From positions 1 to 43,027 of the forward strand of contig NZ_WBKM01000282.1 of the NCBI RefSeq assembly GCF_015714725.1: 43,027 nt of DNA. Direction: 5' to 3'. Numbering within the stretch: the stretch's first letter is position 1; every line of letters begins with the position of its first letter. The translations under genes and the position numbers were made by a program. Below, one piece after another: positions 40,785-43,027 of this stretch. The DNA comes from Nostoc sp. WHI. GTDB lineage: Bacteria > Cyanobacteriota > Cyanobacteriia > Cyanobacteriales > Nostocaceae. The notes under the pieces were generated by a model. The model saw only the letters and a program-made list of their open reading frames with translations, did no database searches and had not been told where the DNA came from.

Positions 40785-41263
40785 CTTGTTTGCCTAGTTA
40801 AGTGCGATACGATCTGATTTCAATCTTGCCACACGTTAAGCGGGACAGGGGGGCAGGAGGGAATGAAACAGCCCTGCACTTTTTATATGGCGATCGCTTG
40901 CGTTGGATCTCTGCTGAAAGCGATAAAGTTTTTATCATAAATTTTGTAGTTCTACTTTTGGATAGACAACATTTAAGTTTTTACTCCATCGCTAGATAGA
41001 TAAATTTCTAATGCTAGTTTATTAAATTAACTTGGGGGTATTCTAAAGCAAGAGTTATTTAACAATGCCAGACAGTGCTGGATTAGGATAACAGGCGTTG
41101 AATAAAGCGGCAGAAATAGGATTATCTAGCCATAAAAGGAATAAGCCTACAAGTTAGTCAACTAGAAGTAGAACTAGACAAATTAACTCTGCAAGCTGAA
41201 TCTTACGTTGAATAAATTTCTTCTGCTTAAAAATAGGATGCTAGTAAATTCAGGATACTAATA
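40785..41263. other. Gap between kinase and DUF2231 genes
   Basis: 479 bp. It should contain the kinase promoter near 40790-40900 and a HIP1 site at 40890. A stretch at 41132-41215 reads like the end of a lost gene (listed separately). No other structure recognised. Confidence 0.4.
41132..41215 (+). pseudogene. Possible C-terminal gene remnant
   Basis: An open frame ends at TAA 41213-41215 and reads IKGISLQVSQLEVELDKLTL then QAESYVE. The regular alternation and lack of rare codons make it look coding, but upstream frames are full of stops. No family can be assigned. Confidence 0.25.
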
Positions 41264-41815
41264 ATGGAAACCACAGAAACAACACAAACAACTTCAACAC
41301 CGTTCCCAAATATCCCACCACTTATTGAAAGTAACGACAGTGAGTATCTTGATAGCGGCGTACCAAGCACAGTTGCGATCGCAGGACATCCCCTACACCC
41401 TTTAAGTGTGATCTTTCCGATCGCCTTTTTAGCCGCCGCCTTAGGAAGCGATTTTGGCTACTGGTTAACAAAAGATTTCTTCTGGGCGAGGGCTTCCCTT
41501 TGGTTAATCGGACTCGGATTAGCTGGAGGCCTCCTCGCAGCAGCGATCGGACTGAGCGACTTTTTGAAAATTGAACGAGTCCGCAAGCACACCGCCGGTT
41601 GGGCGCATTTGATACTTAATATTTCTCTCCTAGTTTTAACAGTCGTCAACTTCCTCCTGCGCTTGGGTGACGCTGAATCCCGAATACTACCTTGGGGACT
41701 AGTTCTGTCACTCATTGTTGGTACCCTAACTAGTCTTTCCGGCTGGTTTGGCGCTGAACTCTCCTATCGTCACAAAATTGGTGTAGTGGGTGCTGGTAGT
41801 AGAAGATATCCATAA
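41264..41815 (+). CDS. DUF2231 membrane protein
   Basis: 183 residues with four membrane segments. IAGHPLHPLSVIFPIAFLAAALGSDFGYW is the DUF2231 signature (GHPLHP motif at about 43-48), followed by LIGLGLAGGLLAAAIGLSDFL and the paired segments WAHLILNISLLVLTVVNFLL and WGLVLSLIVGTLTSLSGWFG. The family is common in cyanobacteria and may be linked to haem or redox membrane proteins; the role here is unknown. The inserted TnpB-type element ends only about 10 bp after its stop. Confidence 0.9.
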   Translation: METTETTQTTSTPFPNIPPLIESNDSEYLDSGVPSTVAIAGHPLHPLSVIFPIAFLAAALGSDFGYWLTKDFFWARASLWLIGLGLAGGLLAAAIGLSDFLKIERVRKHTAGWAHLILNISLLVLTVVNFLLRLGDAESRILPWGLVLSLIVGTLTSLSGWFGAELSYRHKIGVVGAGSRRYP

Positions 41816-41821
41816 CGAATT

Positions 41822-41854
41822 GACACTCCCCGCACTAAAGTGACGGGGATTCTT
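41822..41854 (-). mobile_element. Right end hairpin of an IS200/IS605-type element
   Basis: CCCCG-CACT-AA-AGTG-A-CGGGG (41828-41848) forms a stem with one bulged base next to the 3' end of tnpB, in the position of the IS605 right-end hairpin and the 3' scaffold of the omega RNA. The abutting DNA on the low-coordinate side (DUF2231 gene end) is where a guide sequence would be encoded. Confidence 0.65.
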
Positions 41855-42695
41855 GGTTCCCTGACTCGCCATAAGAGGGCAGGCTTGCGCCAACTGCCCA
41901 AGAGGGCAAATCTCCCCAAGCGTAGCTTCCGGTGTGTCCCACCGTAGTTAATCCAAGTTTCAGAATATTGATGCTGGCGTTCACGTCCCTGTCTTCTACA
42001 AAGTCGCAATGAGGACAAACATGAGTCCTTGTAGATAGAGACTTCTTGACCTTTTGACCACAGTTAGAACAATTTTGACTAGTATTATGGGGAGGCACAG
42101 CAACCGTTACCTTCCCATATTTGTGTCCAAAATATTCTAACCATTGACGAAAAGTTGACCATCCAGCGTCAGATATTGATTTGGCTAGATGTCGGTTCTT
42201 GACCATGCCTTTCACATTCAAATCTTCATAGGCTACCAAATCGTTAGATTGGATGACGGAATACGCTAATCGAATGCAATATTCTTTTCGCTGCCTACTT
42301 ACTCTTAAATGCTTACGCGCATACCTTCTTCGTGCTTTGTAGTAGTTGGCTGATTGTGGCTTTTTATCAATATTTTTAGACAAATCGTACTTCTTGGACT
42401 TCTTGCGATTAGCGCGGTTCAACTGTTTCTCAGACTTGCGGTAAAACTGGGGCGATGGTTCAACGTTGCCAATATTATCAGCAATGAAATACTTTAATCC
42501 CAAGTCAATACCTATCACTTGACCAGTAGGTTGAGTAACAAAAGTTTGGTCAACACTTATCGCAAATTGAGCGTAATACCCGTCAGCGCGACGCACTAAA
42601 CGGACACGCTTAATCTGCTTAATGTCGTAGTGGTTAAGGTCATAAGTCCCTTTTAACTTCAAGGTTCCTATACCTTTCTTGTCTGAAAAAGTTAT
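41835..42695 (-). pseudogene. TnpB (IS605-type RNA-guided nuclease), 5'-truncated
   Basis: The frame gives 275 residues from a TTG at 42662 and is open a little further to about 42695 (AITFSDKKGIGTL). Full TnpB proteins are ~380-400 residues; the N-terminal wedge/HTH part is missing. The RuvC triad is intact: Asp53 in GIDLGLK, Glu146 in YEDLNV, Asp226 in DRDVNAS; the zinc finger is Cys198, Cys201, Cys216, Cys219. The family cuts DNA at sites matching an omega RNA made from the element's right end. Lacking the N-terminus it is probably inactive. No TnpA is present. Confidence 0.85.
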
Positions 42696-42705
42696 GGCTT
42701 TGCGA

Positions 42706-42970
42706 GTAGCAGAAAGCTTCCATCCAGTTGTTTTATATTCAGCTCAAAAAAGAGAGTTTAGACACTATGTAGGAGGATTATTGGGAGAAAGTGAGAGAAA
42801 AAACTTATTTCAGCTCGCAGAGAATGCTATAGGGGTGACTTACCACCGATTACACCACTTTTTAACCCAAGCACCTTGCTTGGTCTACTTCCCAGGTAAA
42901 CGAACGGCGCTTGGAGATCATTGACAGGAGGCTTGAGACGTAGGTGGGCAAGCAAACCTTTGAACACCTT
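42706..42970 (+). pseudogene. IS701-type transposase, N-terminal fragment with frameshift
   Basis: FHPVVLYSAQKREFRHYVGG, then LLGESERKNLFQLAENAIGV and TYHRLHHFLTQAP is the N-terminal region of an IS4-superfamily (IS701) DDE transposase. Just after LTQAP the frame shifts: another frame resumes LAWSTSQVNERRLEIIDRRL and meets a TAG at 42948. It has no upstream start of its own and abuts the truncated tnpB at about 42700. The catalytic domain is not in the window. Confidence 0.7.
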
Positions 42971-43027
42971 TACTGAAGCCTTAGAAGCCTTTAGAACGGC
43001 TATGTCTTATCGATTTTTCGATTGGTT

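Overview
The window is cyanobacterial, almost certainly from a filamentous heterocyst-forming Nostocales (Nostoc-like). The evidence is: very frequent HIP1 octamers (GCGATCGC) across genes and gaps; a tmRNA with the cyanobacterial-type tag ANNIVNFARKDALVAA; an adjacent Flv3-Flv1 diflavin flavoprotein pair in the order known for the heterocyst-specific flv3B-flv1B genes; AcnB; Hanks-kinase/TPR and CHAT/caspase proteins; and dense small interspersed palindromic repeats. These assignments come from reading motifs and from memory of families; no database search was run.

Layout. 1-524: the 3' edge of an unidentified gene, then a 21-bp tandem array. 525-4331 (minus): a small EACC1-like protein followed by a CHAT protease-NTPase-TPR protein, i.e. 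an NLR-like conflict/signalling pair. 4421-8049: DUF218/YdcF protein, CtpA-type S41 protease, GT2 glycosyltransferase. 8050-10261: an accessory strip with a deleted scar copy of a sugar-permease gene, a MazEF-like and a PIN-type toxin-antitoxin pair (each lying between direct copies of one ~31-bp repeat) and a perfect 20-bp inverted repeat. 10262-13489: a caspase-repeat-FGE protein whose 3' end looks like a diversity-generating retroelement (DGR) variable region. 13701-18122: orphan ABC sugar permease, PurN, CPBP protease, DUF3326 protein, a 59-residue protein and a 2Fe-2S ferredoxin.

18298-20222: an AT-rich two-gene unit, a DGQHR (DndB-like) protein and an unknown partner. 20404-23034: acnB with its terminator. 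23092-27400: a second accessory strip of DUF29, a decayed hicBA, a PD-(D/E)XK nuclease-like gene, a DUF559 gene bracketed by two 89-bp elements, a RelBE pair whose toxin is fused to a decayed ISL3 transposase, a DUF4258 remnant with its YgiT zinc-finger partner, and an FG-GAP gene remnant. 27393-32942: TIGR03032 protein, then flv1 and flv3 with a second 21-bp array between them. 33506-37497: two tandem AAA_35-type ATPases, the second fused through a membrane segment to a periplasmic amino-acid-binding-type domain. 37550-40784: small membrane protein, ssrA (tmRNA) with promoter and terminator, Ser/Thr kinase with TPRs. 41264-43027: DUF2231 membrane protein, a 5'-truncated TnpB and an IS701-type transposase fragment at the right edge.

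How it fits together. Housekeeping genes (acnB, purN, ctp, ssrA, flv) are separated by signalling/conflict proteins (CHAT, caspase, AAA_35, kinase-TPR) and by islands of toxin-antitoxin and transposon debris. The strongest leads for something new are the candidate DGR target on the caspase protein, the DGQHR two-gene unit, the AAA_35/periplasmic-sensor pair, and the toxin-antitoxin cassettes lying between direct repeats.
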